A stretch of 64,000 nt of DNA from Lingula anatina (Eukaryota > Brachiopoda > Lingulata > Lingulida > Lingulidae): positions 495,637 through 559,636 of the forward strand of contig NW_019775380.1 in the NCBI RefSeq assembly GCF_001039355.2. Direction: 5' to 3'. Under the pieces are notes generated by a model that was not told where the DNA came from, did no database searches, and saw only the letters and a program-made list of their open reading frames with translations. Below, piece after piece: positions 1-11,970 of the stretch. The position numbers and the translations under genes were made by a program. The number at the start of each line of letters is the position of its first letter. The first letter of the stretch is position 1.

Positions 1-129
1 TGAATATCAAATTAATTTTTTCGTAAAACACCAAATATCTTTTATTTAAAATTAATTTTTAACTTTAAGGGAGAAGGAGAAACGATACTGGAAATGGAAT
101 AACTGTTTGTAACAAGTAGTCCTTTTTAC

Positions 130-1182
130 CTCTATAGTCGCTTGAATATTTTTCATCTTGAAATATTTTTTAAAGCCCTCATTTTTTATCTTCTCCTTTT
201 CTACAATTTTTCCCAATCTGTAATAAAAACATTTCAAGACATGAAGAGATAATTTTTAACATTAATAATCTTGTCTTTTTCATCATGAAATGTTCACTAA
301 AAGATAAAAATAATAATTATACTTCTTTTTTTGTTTAAAAGACATACAGATAATATTTATTTTAAGGACCTTGTCATCAAACTAAGGTTTTGCCAAGGAC
401 AAAATACAATTAAACTTGTTTAAAATCAAATAAGGACTGACAAATAGATGTGATATTACCTGTACAAGCAAATATTAATAAATTTACTACAAACCTTTTG
501 CCTTTGCTTGGTGCTTTTAAGAACTTTTCTCTTTCCAGTCTATTGACTAGGCCTTGTGCCACAGTCATCTCTACACCCAAAGATCTGGCAAAGTTGGGAA
601 GCACAATTCTAGACAACTCACTGCAGGTCAAAAGTGCTCTTCTCCATAAAGATGTTGCCTAGATCAGGAATGGAGAGAGTTAAATAATTGTTCTACAAAA
701 TCCACTTAGAGAAACAAATATGACATTTCAAGCTATTCAATGACTTAAATTAGGATACAAATTTAGTATCAGTATATACTTCAGGTTGACTTACCTTTAC
801 TAGTAGAGAAATGTTAATATTACACAAAAACTCCTCATAACATTATGTAAAATACATGTCAAATTGTTATCTAAACAATTATTCACAATAAGACCTATTT
901 TACCTGGACAGCAATTTCATCAAGTCCAACAAGTCTTGGGTCAGTAGGTTGTCTTTCTGGATCTTCTTCCTAAATAAAACAAAACAAAACATTATTGCAA
1001 TTCCTTATTCTGGATTTTTCATATTTTAAATCAAAACAAAAAGACAAACTGTAATATTTCTTCAAATTTGAAATAACTGTATATTTCTTTAAAAAAAAAC
1101 AAAAAACAAACAAACAGAAGTAGCATGCAGTAATCTTGACTGAATGCATCATAATAATGTTAATGATATCTTTATATTAAAA

Positions 1183-1238
<56 letters not shown>

Positions 1239-2040
1239 AAAACTTACGTTTGCACAAAAATTGCAAATATGATTTTGTGGAGCTTCATTCTCATCAATAA
1301 TTCCAAAACATACTGCATGTTGCCAGTACCTGCAGGAGGCACATAAGATCATCAAGCCATCATCCTGAATTAAAAAAGAAAGTTATTAATGGTCTGTAAT
1401 GACATAATACATATGCTTAGAAAGAAAATAAATAACATAATTTATTTATGTGAATGTTCTTTTGACCAATATCATCAAATGTTTACCTCGTTGCATCCAC
1501 ACGGACACCTCACTCCATTCTCTTCTTGAGCATCTATGTTACTTCTTGCTGAGCCAGTAGTACTGATTGCTCTATCTTCTGTGCCTGAAATGTATATATA
1601 GATTACCACACATCCCATGAAAATAAAATTCATCAGGAGCACTGAGAAATTTCAGAGGTCTAAAAAAATAACAACATTTGAACTTATGATAAAAAACTAT
1701 ACAAAACACAGAAAGAATCATCACTAGGCCAGTAAATACACCTGGACGAGCTGGAGTCTCTACAGGGACATCTTCACATTGCATGGGCTGTTTGATCAAT
1801 TTACTTGAGGTATTCAATGTACTGGAACTGGCTTCTGTGTGGTTTTGGATTGTCTTTTGGTCAGCTTGGTACAGCTCTTTCTCCTTTTCAATTTAAAAAA
1901 AAGGTAACATCCCTATTGTGATATTTTTTATATATAATTAACCAAAAGACAAAAAATGACAAATTTCCAATTTTAATGACAACAACAACAACAACAACAA
2001 TAATAATAATAATAATACAGAACAAAAAATGTGGTTTTAT

Positions 2041-2111
<71 letters not shown>

Positions 2112-2843
2112 TATTTGTCCGTTTTATTGTATATGAACAAAATTAACAAATCAATACCTACATAGATGCTTTTTTCTGTCATCATTGCCTCATCTTCTAT
2201 ATTTTGACTGTCTGCTCCAACAGTTTCTTGTTCTTCAAACTGTTTTCCATCTGTCTTAATTCTGAGCTTCAATCTGTAAGATTTTGGCATCATTTTAAAG
2301 TGCTGCAGTGCATTTTGAAGACTGCATCGACTGATTACACTTCGAAGTATTACACTTTCACTATCATATTATCTTTAGTTTTTACACATCAAGTATGAAT
2401 ATACACAGTGTCCTTTTACACCAAGAAAAATTAAAATGGAGAAAGATGGAATACTTACGCATGAAATGGCTGATCATCCAAATCCAAGGATCAAAGAACA
2501 ATTGAAAAGAAACATAAAGTATTTTATATTATGCGTTCAATACCCAACTATCATAAATAAATCTGTAGACAAAAAAATAATTAATATGAACTACAAACCA
2601 GACTATATCCACACTGATGACTCTAAGCATGATATAAGCAGTAAACTGAAAGAGCCTCTTAAAAAAAAAAAAAAAAAACTCACAGTATGAACATCTCCCA
2701 CTTTAATATTTATTGGCTCTTCGTCAAACATAAAATAGTCAGTATCTACTGGCTGGAATCCTGGAGGCTCATAGTCAGCTGGTGTCACTAAATTGAGATT
2801 AGATGAGGAAAAATATTTCCAGAATAATGAAAGATTGCCCCCA

Positions 2844-2879
<36 letters not shown>

Positions 2880-5800
2880 CATTTATCTAAATACAAAAAT
2901 AAATAAGAAGATAAATATATTGGTCACTGACAACTTAAGTCACTAACTGGTTGTGTTAAGTGGTGACATCTGCTTTTAATTGCTCTTGCAAAGAAACATA
3001 ATTCCAGTTGAAATTCATAAAATCCATATATTAAAAAAAAGGGTCTTACCATCATCATAATAGAGTAATTTCATAGTCATCATCACATCATCAGGCAGAG
3101 AGTTTAATGTCTGTGTGAGAATGACAATAGTTCTCAAAAGTTTGATGGTTGCTTTCTTAGTTTCTGATGGACTATAAGCACTTGCTAGCTTATCACCATT
3201 TCTACAAGGAAATAAATGTCATTTTTTTCAATGTAGGTTAAATAGGACAAATTACAATTTCATTGATACATATAAACTGTTTTTTTAGTGTTTTAGTGTT
3301 TAGTGACAAGCAGAAGCAAATAGCAAGGACAAAGATACTGAGTAATGGTATGATATAAAAATGTGTTAATATAAAAATTAATAAAATGAAAAAATAGTAC
3401 CAACAAAAAATAATAATGATTAAAAAATAAAATGATGGAAAAAAATAGTATCAACAACTATTCTATGGTACATTGTAGTATGACCAGTTAGTTAGCCAGT
3501 CAATAAGGCCTAACGTGGTCTCATGAGCTAACAAGGCTGTAATATGAAAATCACACCTCTTTGTTACCAACAGATCATTATTTTTAAAATAAATTTTATT
3601 TTAGGCAGGCCATCTGTTCAAATCATGGGATGCGTGATGTGGTTCACATTTCACAGGAACAGTTTATCAGTAATATGCTCTCACTTTTTAAAATCATTTC
3701 AAGGAGAGAAGTAAGAAGTTAGCAAGGAAAAAAATCAAACTTGTACCTGTATATGTCCATTCCACCATTGTTTGTATAATCAAATTTAAAAGTGTATGAT
3801 TCTATAATGGTCTGCAATGAAAACAACAAAATGATAAATATATAAGCATACTGATGGTAAGTTGCATGATGATATCATGCAACTTTTTTGCAATCATATC
3901 CCGATGATTTCTGATAAAGAAATAATATTGGCAAGATAATTTAAAATTAGCTCCTCTACTGATCCTGTAGTGGCTTATCTGCTTTTCAAAAATGGATGAT
4001 CAAAACCTAATAATTTGAAACTATACTTACATCTGGGTTTTCAGGATCCACATAAATCTTGAAATAAAAATTGAAGTGGAAATGAGTAAGCAAAACTGAA
4101 TCTGCCAAACGTCATTTCAATACCATCTGGTAAATTGTTTCAAAAAGAAAGGAAGATTCCATAAAATGTTACATTTAAATCCTTTATTCCATTAATTACA
4201 ATGTATATGGCTAGAAAAAATGTAAAATGCCAACCATATCTGTCATCCCAACTTACCCCAATTATCAATGTTTTCAGCTGGAATTGAAAGAAACCAAGTA
4301 ACTTCAATATTTCATGTAACTGAGTGCAAAACATGCTGGTTTTTATTAATTTTTAATTCATCAACTTTACTCCTTAAATTATCAAAGTAATATAATGGTT
4401 TGAATGAAGAAGAGCACAAAGCATTTCTATCATGTACATCTCAATAATTGTAAAACATATGTACTCACATATTTCTTGTCAAAAGCATCAAAACAACCTC
4501 GCATCCACTTGATAACCTGACTTGCTCCTGGACAGGCAGTATCCTCCCTCAGTATTTTTAGATTCAAATCTTAAATAAAAAATATTATTTTACCTGATAT
4601 GTGTTGATATCAACAACCATCTTTTTAAAATATATGTTGTCATTTAACTTTCTTATCATACAAAGTTCAATATACACAGTTTTGTAGTTGTCTTAAGTGA
4701 TGAACCTACCTTCCAGACATTTATCTCCAAAAGCATGCTCGGGAAAAATAGCTCTTAAAGTATGCTACATTTGAGATGGCTACTGCCAAAAGTTTTTTCA
4801 CAAATGTTGCCGATTGGGTCTCAGTCGCTTGTTCTGTAGGAAATGCAAGCCACTGGAAAAACAAACTAAAATGGTCAGTCTTATAAATACAAAATAAAAC
4901 ATTTATGTCTCCTCACTCACACACAAAATCAACAATAAAGGATAAACACAAGTATGATGTTCGAAACTTGATTGGTGATGGCCCCTTTTATTTAAAAATC
5001 CATCTAATAGAATGAATAACATAATTTAGTACCTAACATTGGCTAGACTTGAGTTACAGCAATTACGCATCCCACCAACAGATACTTTTTTTTCATTCTT
5101 TAACTGTACTGGACATGATATTTAGTGAAGTTAGGATGTTTTTAATTATTATTTTATGTTACAGTCTGTTTTGGACAAAAAATAACTTTTTTTCTAGTCT
5201 TCCTCAACAATGCATAACTGTTTAAATGTGAATTTTTGCATACATCATTGATCAAGAATGTTACATTTCCATTACTGAAAATAGATGTCACTTTAATTTT
5301 CAACTGTATCTGCCAATGGAACAGACAAAAGCCCTATAATTTACACATAACAAAAGACATCATTATTGTTACCCTCTACCAGGGCAGCAGATATTACAGG
5401 CACATTTCCCACCAGCCAGTTAGATGATCGACCATAGCCAGATTAGCCAGAGACATTATCTGTGAATATCTAGCTAAAAATCAATCAGTGGAACTGGTAA
5501 GAGGGTACATTTATGTTATGAATATGTTCAATTTTAAAAATTGATAAAAATCAGGGGTTTGATTTCACAAAATAAAAAAATATATATATACAATGGGAAC
5601 AGTGCATAAGAAATTTTGTGAAGTATCTAAAAGTAATGATTATGATAAACACTGTGATATCTTCATAACTGCAAGTACACACATGCATTAATTAACCAAA
5701 ATATCAACTCTTCATAACAACTCTTACAAAAGTTATGATGGGGGAGAATGACCCTCAACCATCCACTCACAACCCGCGCAATGGCAAGTGAGTTAATTTT

Positions 5801-6038
5801 GCGTTTACATTTAGATGCATACCCAGAGCAAAAAGTTTCTCTCTCTCTCACACACACAAACACACAGCATTCAAAAGGCATTGAGTCACACCAAACACAC
5901 TATGGATGTCCCTTGTATGTGGGCTTCATAAAAAAAATCATTCTTAATGCTTCAGCTCCTGCTGAGTTACTAGTATGTACAATTACTTACGGATGTTGTC
6001 TTTTGTACAGATCTGTTGAGAGTTGCAGTGCAAGCCAT
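130..6038 (-). CDS. HORMAD1: HORMA-domain meiotic chromosome axis protein, HORMAD/Hop1 family, 3' end uncertain
   Basis: HORMA proteins coat meiotic chromosome axes and control double-strand breaks, synapsis and checkpoint signalling. Coding exons on the minus strand, in order: 5991-6038, 4710-4852, 4469-4569, 4257-4277, 4031-4057, 3747-3811, 3050-3201, 2684-2787, 2162-2302, 1742-1883, 1487-1584, 1248-1364, 904-969, 495-658, 130-217. All have GT-AG borders and compatible phases, giving at least 492 residues. The HORMA domain (about 19-225) aligns with human HORMAD1, for example KILRED, YTNNG and [14 protein letters not shown] finger (about 339-386; Cys pairs, WQH, CNFC) and a winged-helix region (about 395-475, from [15 protein letters not shown]) follow. 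The start is [10 protein letters not shown] in the second exon, 13 bases after its acceptor. Exon 4710-4852 carries one extra base (AAA at 4757-4759 on the plus strand) that breaks the HORMA frame. A possible last exon (acceptor at 63-64, six codons, TAA at 42-44, AATAAA at 41-46) is tentative. HORMAD1 versus HORMAD2 orthology is not resolved. Confidence 0.9.
1186..1234. repeat. (CA)n microsatellite
   Basis: Uninterrupted CA dinucleotides lie about 9 bases beyond the donor of the PHD-encoding exon 1248-1364, inside a HORMAD intron. Confidence 0.95.
1979..2016. repeat. (CAA)n(TAA)n microsatellite
   Basis: A run of AAC/CAA triplets passes directly into TAA triplets, in a HORMAD intron. Confidence 0.9.
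2045..2108. repeat. Compound (GT)n(GA)n microsatellite
   Basis: GT dinucleotides are followed without a break by GA dinucleotides in the intron just downstream of HORMAD exon 2162-2302. Confidence 0.95.
2845..2878. repeat. A34 homopolymer
   Basis: Thirty-four consecutive A on the plus strand, T on the HORMAD sense strand, lie about 57 bases upstream of the acceptor of exon 2684-2787. It is likely to be unstable or mis-sized in assemblies. Confidence 0.95.
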
Positions 6039-6245
6039 GGTATAAAGGAATCTAAAAAAGACTTTAAGTAAATTAAATGTGATCTTTAAAAAATTGAAAC
6101 AGGATCAAATTTCAAAAGATAAAATTATAAAGGCAGGGTAATGCATTATATGCAACTGTATAGTGTGTGAATGATATAATGGTAAATTAAACATCACTGC
6201 ACTGTCCCTAAGTTTCAAATTTATTTTTCATAATTTTTTTATTTG

Positions 6246-6322
6246 TAGATCTAAGTCAAAAAACAAAATCAGTTAATTTAATATAATTAAATTAATTGAT
6301 TTTGTTTCTTGACTTAGATCTA
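6246..6322. repeat. Long inverted repeat (hairpin) in HORMAD intron 1
   Basis: Arms at 6246-6280 and 6288-6322 are 35 bases long, reverse-complementary with two mismatches, around a 7-base loop. The outer ends read TAGATCTAAGTC and its complement. No terminal duplication or similarity to another element in the window was seen. Confidence 0.85.
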
Positions 6323-6786
6323 GAAATTTATAAAGAGAAATCTCTTCAAGATGATCTCTACTCAACTGCATGTCCAGTTCTTTTTATAAACTTAAAACTT
6401 AAATTATAAATGACTCATTAAAAAACAGGTACCTTCAGACTTACAGGCACAAATATTTTATTTTCAGTGTTTTTCTCAATTAAGGTGGTTATTTTGATCA
6501 ATGACTCTGCTATTCAAATAAATTTGTAAACCAATTTACCTAATAGCTTTTTAAAAAATATTTTTACAAGGAACTCATTCAAGTGAGAGTTGAGGTCATG
6601 CCAGGGATGTAGATAAAAAAATCAGGTCTTAGCTTCACAGCACCGTAAGTGCTACTGAAACTACCATAATTTTAAATTAGAAATATGATTGACAAGTTAC
6701 TGCTAATAAAGTTGCTTTATCATTTAAATCACTCCATACATCAAAATCGTAAAATTATAAACATTTAAAATACAGCACTTACTTAC

Positions 6787-6990
6787 TCTGATATCAGGAG
6801 ACTCTACTTCCAGTATAATTTTCGCTCACCTCACCCACAGTCCAATGTTCTAAAACGGTGACAGAGCATTGCAAAATCTAGCAGACGATTTCTGTCTTGC
6901 TCCTAGCTCACCCTGGCGGGAAAATTTACAATCTGGTAAATAACATTTGCACAAATTCAGGGCGAATGTATCGGTAAATTGATTCTAATT
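6787..6990 (-). other. Probable 5' untranslated first exon of the HORMAD gene
   Basis: The exon carrying the HORMAD start codon begins at an acceptor (TTTTTTAG at 6052-6059, minus strand) only 13 bases before the ATG, so an upstream noncoding exon is expected. A consensus donor, CAGA followed by GTAAGT, reads on the minus strand at 6781-6790. The exon's 5' end is a guess from the position of the promoter motifs and cannot be fixed without transcript data. Confidence 0.4.
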
Positions 6991-7094
6991 GTACAACGTG
7001 GTATAATGAAACGGTTTTTCACGTCTAGAAATGTATGAAGGCGACTAATGTCATGATGCGAGCAATTAAATAAAGTTTTACCTTTGGCAGTATA

Positions 7095-7195
7095 CCTACC
7101 GGAAGTTTACTATGTAGCGGAAGTTTCATTCCCAGAATGCAGCTTGCGTGCGCAAACTGTGGTGCGCATAGCTAAGTTGCCATCAACAACCAAGT
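7095..7195. promoter_or_regulatory. Divergent promoter between HORMAD and ROPN1L
   Basis: Between the two divergent first exons lie two ETS-type motifs (CCGGAAGT at 7099-7106, GCGGAAGT at 7117-7124), a ZNF143/Staf-like site (TTCCCAGAATGCA at 7129-7141), NRF1-like GCGTGCGC with GGTGCGCA (7146-7168), and an RFX X-box-like GTTGCC-ATC-AACAAC (7176-7190). No TATA box is evident. ETS, ZNF143 and NRF1 sites are typical of TATA-less bidirectional promoters, and X-boxes mark ciliary and flagellar genes. The motifs are seen directly; activity is inferred. Confidence 0.55.
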
Positions 7196-7259
7196 TGACA
7201 ACACTTTTACAGGGCATGTGACTGTCATTTGGGGATTGTAAAATTAAGAAATAGATAAG
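7190..7259 (+). other. Probable 5' untranslated first exon of ROPN1L
   Basis: The ROPN1L start codon lies 2 bases after an acceptor at 8823-8824, so a noncoding first exon is required. The sequence ...GATAAG followed by GTATGT at 7260 is a good donor just downstream of the promoter motifs. The 5' boundary is approximate. Confidence 0.4.
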
Positions 7260-8005
7260 GTATGTTAAAATTAAAATAATATGACATTAAACGAAGTCTG
7301 TTACTTCATAATGAAGAGTTGTATTGGTAATGCAGAGGTAAAATGTGAATAATTTTAGAGAACTTGACATTGCCAAGATAAAACGTGATGGATGACACGC
7401 ATCTTTGTCATATTTTGGAATCATTGACTTGTATCATGTCTAAGAACATCTCTAATTTTCAGTTTCCTTGATGGTGGGCTATCTGCAGCTTTTTAAATCC
7501 CACTAATACTCTATATTAGTCAAGGCATTATTCTGACAAATCTTTACTTTAAAAGTCACTTTTGCATGTACATGTAGTCACTTGGGCACGTACACATGTA
7601 CGTACATGTCAGATGTACAAGTATTTACTAGTCAAAGATACATTTCATGTTTTTTCATATATTCATATGTACAGCTACAATTTTAATATGAAAGAATGCC
7701 TAAAACAAGTCTTAAATCTCTTTCTCCTCTATTCTAATTTTGCATTTTACATACTGCATTGTCCTTGAGAATTAATGAAAGTGTGAAACATGTTGCAATT
7801 TATTTTTAATTTAACTGTCATCTTCAAATGCATAGGCAAACTTATTGAAACCAAAATGTAAGATTTTAAGATCTGTTGATATGCTACCCTTCTTTAAAAT
7901 CAGTGTTTATTGAACATCTTTTCACTTGATACCCATGTGAAAACTACAGATACCATTGAGCTCTGATTTGGTTTGAATCATTTTAAGTGTATTATATACT
8001 GTACA

Positions 8006-8025
8006 GTGTGTGTGTGTGTGTGTAT

Positions 8026-8064
<39 letters not shown>
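8006..8064. repeat. (GT)n microsatellite
   Basis: GT/TG dinucleotides with two short interruptions, in the first intron of the ROPN1L gene. Confidence 0.9.
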
Positions 8065-8067
<3 letters not shown>

Positions 8068-8826
8068 TCACGTGATGGCCTTAAATCTTTGCCAGTCATC
8101 TAATATAACAATGAAAGATATATAGGAGTGCTACACAAAACTCAGACATTTTTATGTACAATGAATATATTGAGCTCTTTAATATTTGGCAGAATTTTAC
8201 AAGTCACTTAGGGAAAATTTTAGAAGAGAAAAATAAATATGTAATTTATGTAATGTGTTCTTTCTGTTGCACAGGTACTGTAGATATACAAACATTTAAA
8301 CCAATAATTTTTTATTTAAAAGTTTATAAGGGAGTTTATAAAATAATGAAATATTTAGTTTTTTTATGATTGAAATGCTGCTACAATGTACAATGTAAGT
8401 ACTACATGTACTGTAGTACTGCTTTAAAGGCGACACCTACAGTATTCACATAAATAAACAAAAAATATCACACTCAACCATTTGACTGCAACAATAACTT
8501 TTATAAGCCCCAAATTTAAATATAAAACCAATCTCAAGGATCAAGTCAGTCTAATACTGTATGAAACTGTTCAATTTAATATGTCTTGAAAAAGAATGTC
8601 ATTCATATATTTACCATTGACAAAAGGTAATGCAACTCTTGAGTATTTTCTGTGGAACACAGTTTAAGTCAGTTGATAATTACATTGTTTTTTATTATAT
8701 TACTTTTTATTTACCTAACAAATCATAGTTTTCCAGAATTTTTGTTATGTTTTTAGTGAATCAACTTTCACAACTTATGTTATGATGCTTTAAAATACTT
8801 TGAACACTGTGTTTTACTTTTTAGAC

Positions 8827-11800
8827 ATGCCAGCTCCTGATGAACCATACTACTGCTCGCAGCAGATAAATATCCCTCCTGAATTGCCAGATATCCTGAA
8901 GCAGTTCACCAAAGCTGCAATAAGAACACAGCCTAAGGATGTCCTGGCTTGGGCAGCTGCGTAAGTACAGAAGATGACCAAGCATGGAGTTGCTAATTAG
9001 ATTTATGATGAACTGGTCAATAGTAATAAGAATTGATGAGTAGTTGCCCTTGTGGTTGTGTTTGGGATGGGTGTTGTTGTTGGTTAGGTTGATCTAACAC
9101 AATGGACTCTTCTACTTTTTTATTTATTATTTTTTTATTCATAAGTATTAAGTTTCAATTTTGACTGTTAAAATTGATGGCCTAAATGGACATTTGAGTA
9201 ATTGTTTAACATATGTACCATCAAAAATATGATATATTCAGGATATGACACATATTTTCTTGATGAGCAAAATTTTTGGACTTGTGTTTAAAACAGTTTG
9301 GTCATTTTCTTTATACTGATATTCATTTTAAGGCATTTTGAGTTGTATAAGTAAGATGGAAAGAAGGAAGAATGTTGCAACTTGGTGATGTATTGGATTA
9401 AGTGCCAAAGGTTGTTTGGTTGGATGATATGAAAACTATCCTCAGAGGCTTTGATGGATTTCTTGATGAAGTATTTTCCTTGTGGGCATATGTTGACCAC
9501 TGAATTGATTTTTTTTTCAGTAATGCAGGAGGAATAAGGCAGACATTGGAATAGCTAATAGATCTTTTGGCATTATCACACTATTGCAGCTGCTGCCTAT
9601 AATATTGGGTCTACTTGAATACTGAAGTTATTTGGGGAGAAATACATATTTAATAGTTTTAATCAGCATGCCAGTACTTGCATTCTCTTTGTTCAATTTA
9701 GTATGCTGTCAATATGTTTTGTCTTAATCAAGAGAGATTGTATGTTTACTGAGTCTGATACAAAATGATTTTTGCTGTTGAATGTGTTAAATATGTTGTA
9801 CAGTATGTAAAAAACTTTATACTTTGTCAAGTACACTTAGGATTCTGACTATTACATTTTCAGGGCTTGCACTAATAGGAAATTTACTACAGTAGAATGG
9901 GGTATTTTTTCCCCGGCAGACCGATTGATTCAAGCTTATTCAGATCATAAATAAGCTTGAATCAATGGAATTATCATTTATATCAGATTTATAATGATGT
10001 TTTGAAAATAAATTCAAGTGCCATTCGAAATTGACTTTCACTTAAAATCTTCTCCCCTTGATAAATTTCATTTTGCCACTTTTATCCCTGAAGGAAATGA
10101 TAAGTGCTTATTTTCTTTCTCAATCTAAATCGACATAAAATATATAAAAAAGCTCTGTAAGAAGGTTCTTGAACATTTTTAGTTGACATTGATGAACCAT
10201 CAGTTACATATACAGATTCAACTTTTTATTATTGTCTGTTCCAGTTACTTCAGGGCTATGTCCAAGGGGGAGACACCCCCAGTGAAGGAGAGACTAGAAA
10301 TGCCAGTGGCCACCCAGAAGACCGATACAGGGCTTACCCCAGGGTTGCTTAGAATTCTCAACAAACAGGTATGATAAAATGTTCATGTTCATCAATAAAC
10401 TGGCTTTGCAAGGTAAAGAAAATCTAAGTGGAATGTTCATATCTAGTGAACAACGATACTGCATGGGAACAATCTGTTTCTGGACTTCCCGGTAGCATAT
10501 CTTTCAATAGATGATTACTTTGACTATGATGATGATGGTACTTCCAAATGAGGACTTCTGCTATTCACTATGAGTTCACCTGATGGTGCACCCAAATGAT
10601 CAACTAACTGGTGATGGGACTTTGACAAAGCTTAGTCTTTTTACTTTAAACCAGAGCCCTCCTTGTTTGTTGAAACTAGGGTGTTCCTCCTGTTCATGTA
10701 CTGTGTATGACTCCCTTGACACCTTGACTAAACCCATGACCTCATTTTCAATGGGACTGTCCAGCTACATTGGTATGGGTATACATCATCACAGTAGCCA
10801 TCTTTTGACAGCTTGTAAGCCCAGAAATAGATTTGAATAAGGCCTATATATCATCTCAACTAGAATATTGTATTGATTGACCAATAGCACTTTTAAAGAA
10901 TGCAAATGTTGTCCATTTCATCTGAAAACATTTGTCACATAAACTGCCACTTAACAAAGGCAATATGGATAGTAAGTAAACACTAAAGTTTAGAAAGAAT
11001 ACCTCAGTATGGCTTTATTGTTAACTTCTGTCTTTTTAGCTTGGACCTAGGAAGACTGTGCCTTTGTCACAGATTGAAGAAAAGTGGAAGGATCTCTCTT
11101 TACCCAAAGAACAGTTTGATGAATTGGTCAGGATAGGCAGTTTTGGAGGGGACACTGAATGGTTGAAATTCTTCTCCCTGGCAGCATCCACCCTTGGGGA
11201 GGTATGTGATTGAGAATAGCAGCAAAATGGGGTATTGGTTAAGAAAACATTGTTTATATTGCAACATGGGGCACATTGGGGCCTATTTATGCCTCAGTAG
11301 AGAATAAGATTGATATAATTTTTGCATTTGTGAGTGCATCCAAATGGAATTTTGATTGGGGTGAGGGCATGTTTCTTACTTATTTCATGATTGTAAATGC
11401 TTCTCTTTTACAGAATATTACTAATGCAATGAAAACTATCTGTGAGATTTTGACGGCTGATCCTGAGGGAGGACCTTGTAGAATACCCTTTCAACTTTTC
11501 AAAGACCTATACAAATATCTGGCCCAAATTGACGGTGAAATCTCAAAGGAGCACATTGATGAAGTGATATCTCATTTACAGTATGATGTGTGAGTACATT
11601 CTGCCTATGTCTTTTCTAAATGATTTTTTAGTTTTGCTTAGTACTTAAATTTGAAAAAAATTGCAAACTCACTGATGCCTCTGCAATTACATGTACTTTT
11701 TTTGATGAAAAATTTTGATTATTTAAAAGCAATTATAATTAAAATCATTTACGTTCATTGATTTTTTGCCAATTTAATTAATTCTTAAGAATATATCTAA

Positions 11801-11970
11801 AAGTAAATTCCACTATCAGATTACGTAAAGGTGTGACAGCAAATATTTCAATAGTATTAGTGTACACTATCAGTTGAATGTTTACTACCTGTTGTCATTT
11901 CAGAGACAAACAAGATGGATTTGTGCAGCCAAGGAACTTTTTGAGCCCAGATTGTCCCAAGCTGTCGTAA
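8827..11970 (+). CDS. ROPN1L: Ropporin-1-like protein (RIIa domain, sperm flagellum)
   Basis: Ropporin-like proteins carry an RIIa docking/dimerisation fold that binds amphipathic helices of AKAP-type anchors in the sperm fibrous sheath and in motile-cilium radial spokes. Five coding exons: 8827-8960, 10245-10368, 11040-11201, 11414-11589, 11904-11970. All have GT-AG borders and matching phases, giving 220 residues, close to the 230 or so of human ROPN1L. The RIIa domain spans about residues 14-53 (IPPELPDILKQFTKAAIRTQ is almost identical to human). Other shared blocks are ATQKTDTGLTPGLL, LPKEQFDEL and CEILTADPEGGPCRIPF. The frame is intact throughout. The start MPAPDEPYYCSQQI aligns with the human start. 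It is divergent from HORMAD and the likely X-box in the shared promoter suits a flagellar gene. Ropporin-1 itself is the nearest alternative name. Confidence 0.93.
9924..9966. repeat. Perfect 17-bp-arm hairpin in a ROPN1L intron
   Basis: Arms ATTGATTCAAGCTTATT (9924-9940) and AATAAGCTTGAATCAAT (9950-9966) are exact reverse complements around a 9-base loop. The function is unknown. Confidence 0.9.

Noticed and set aside
3860-3884. Palindrome AGTTGCATGAT-GAT-ATCATGCAACT in a HORMAD intron
   Set aside because: Exact 11-base arms, but too short to argue for an element or RNA and with no second copy noticed.
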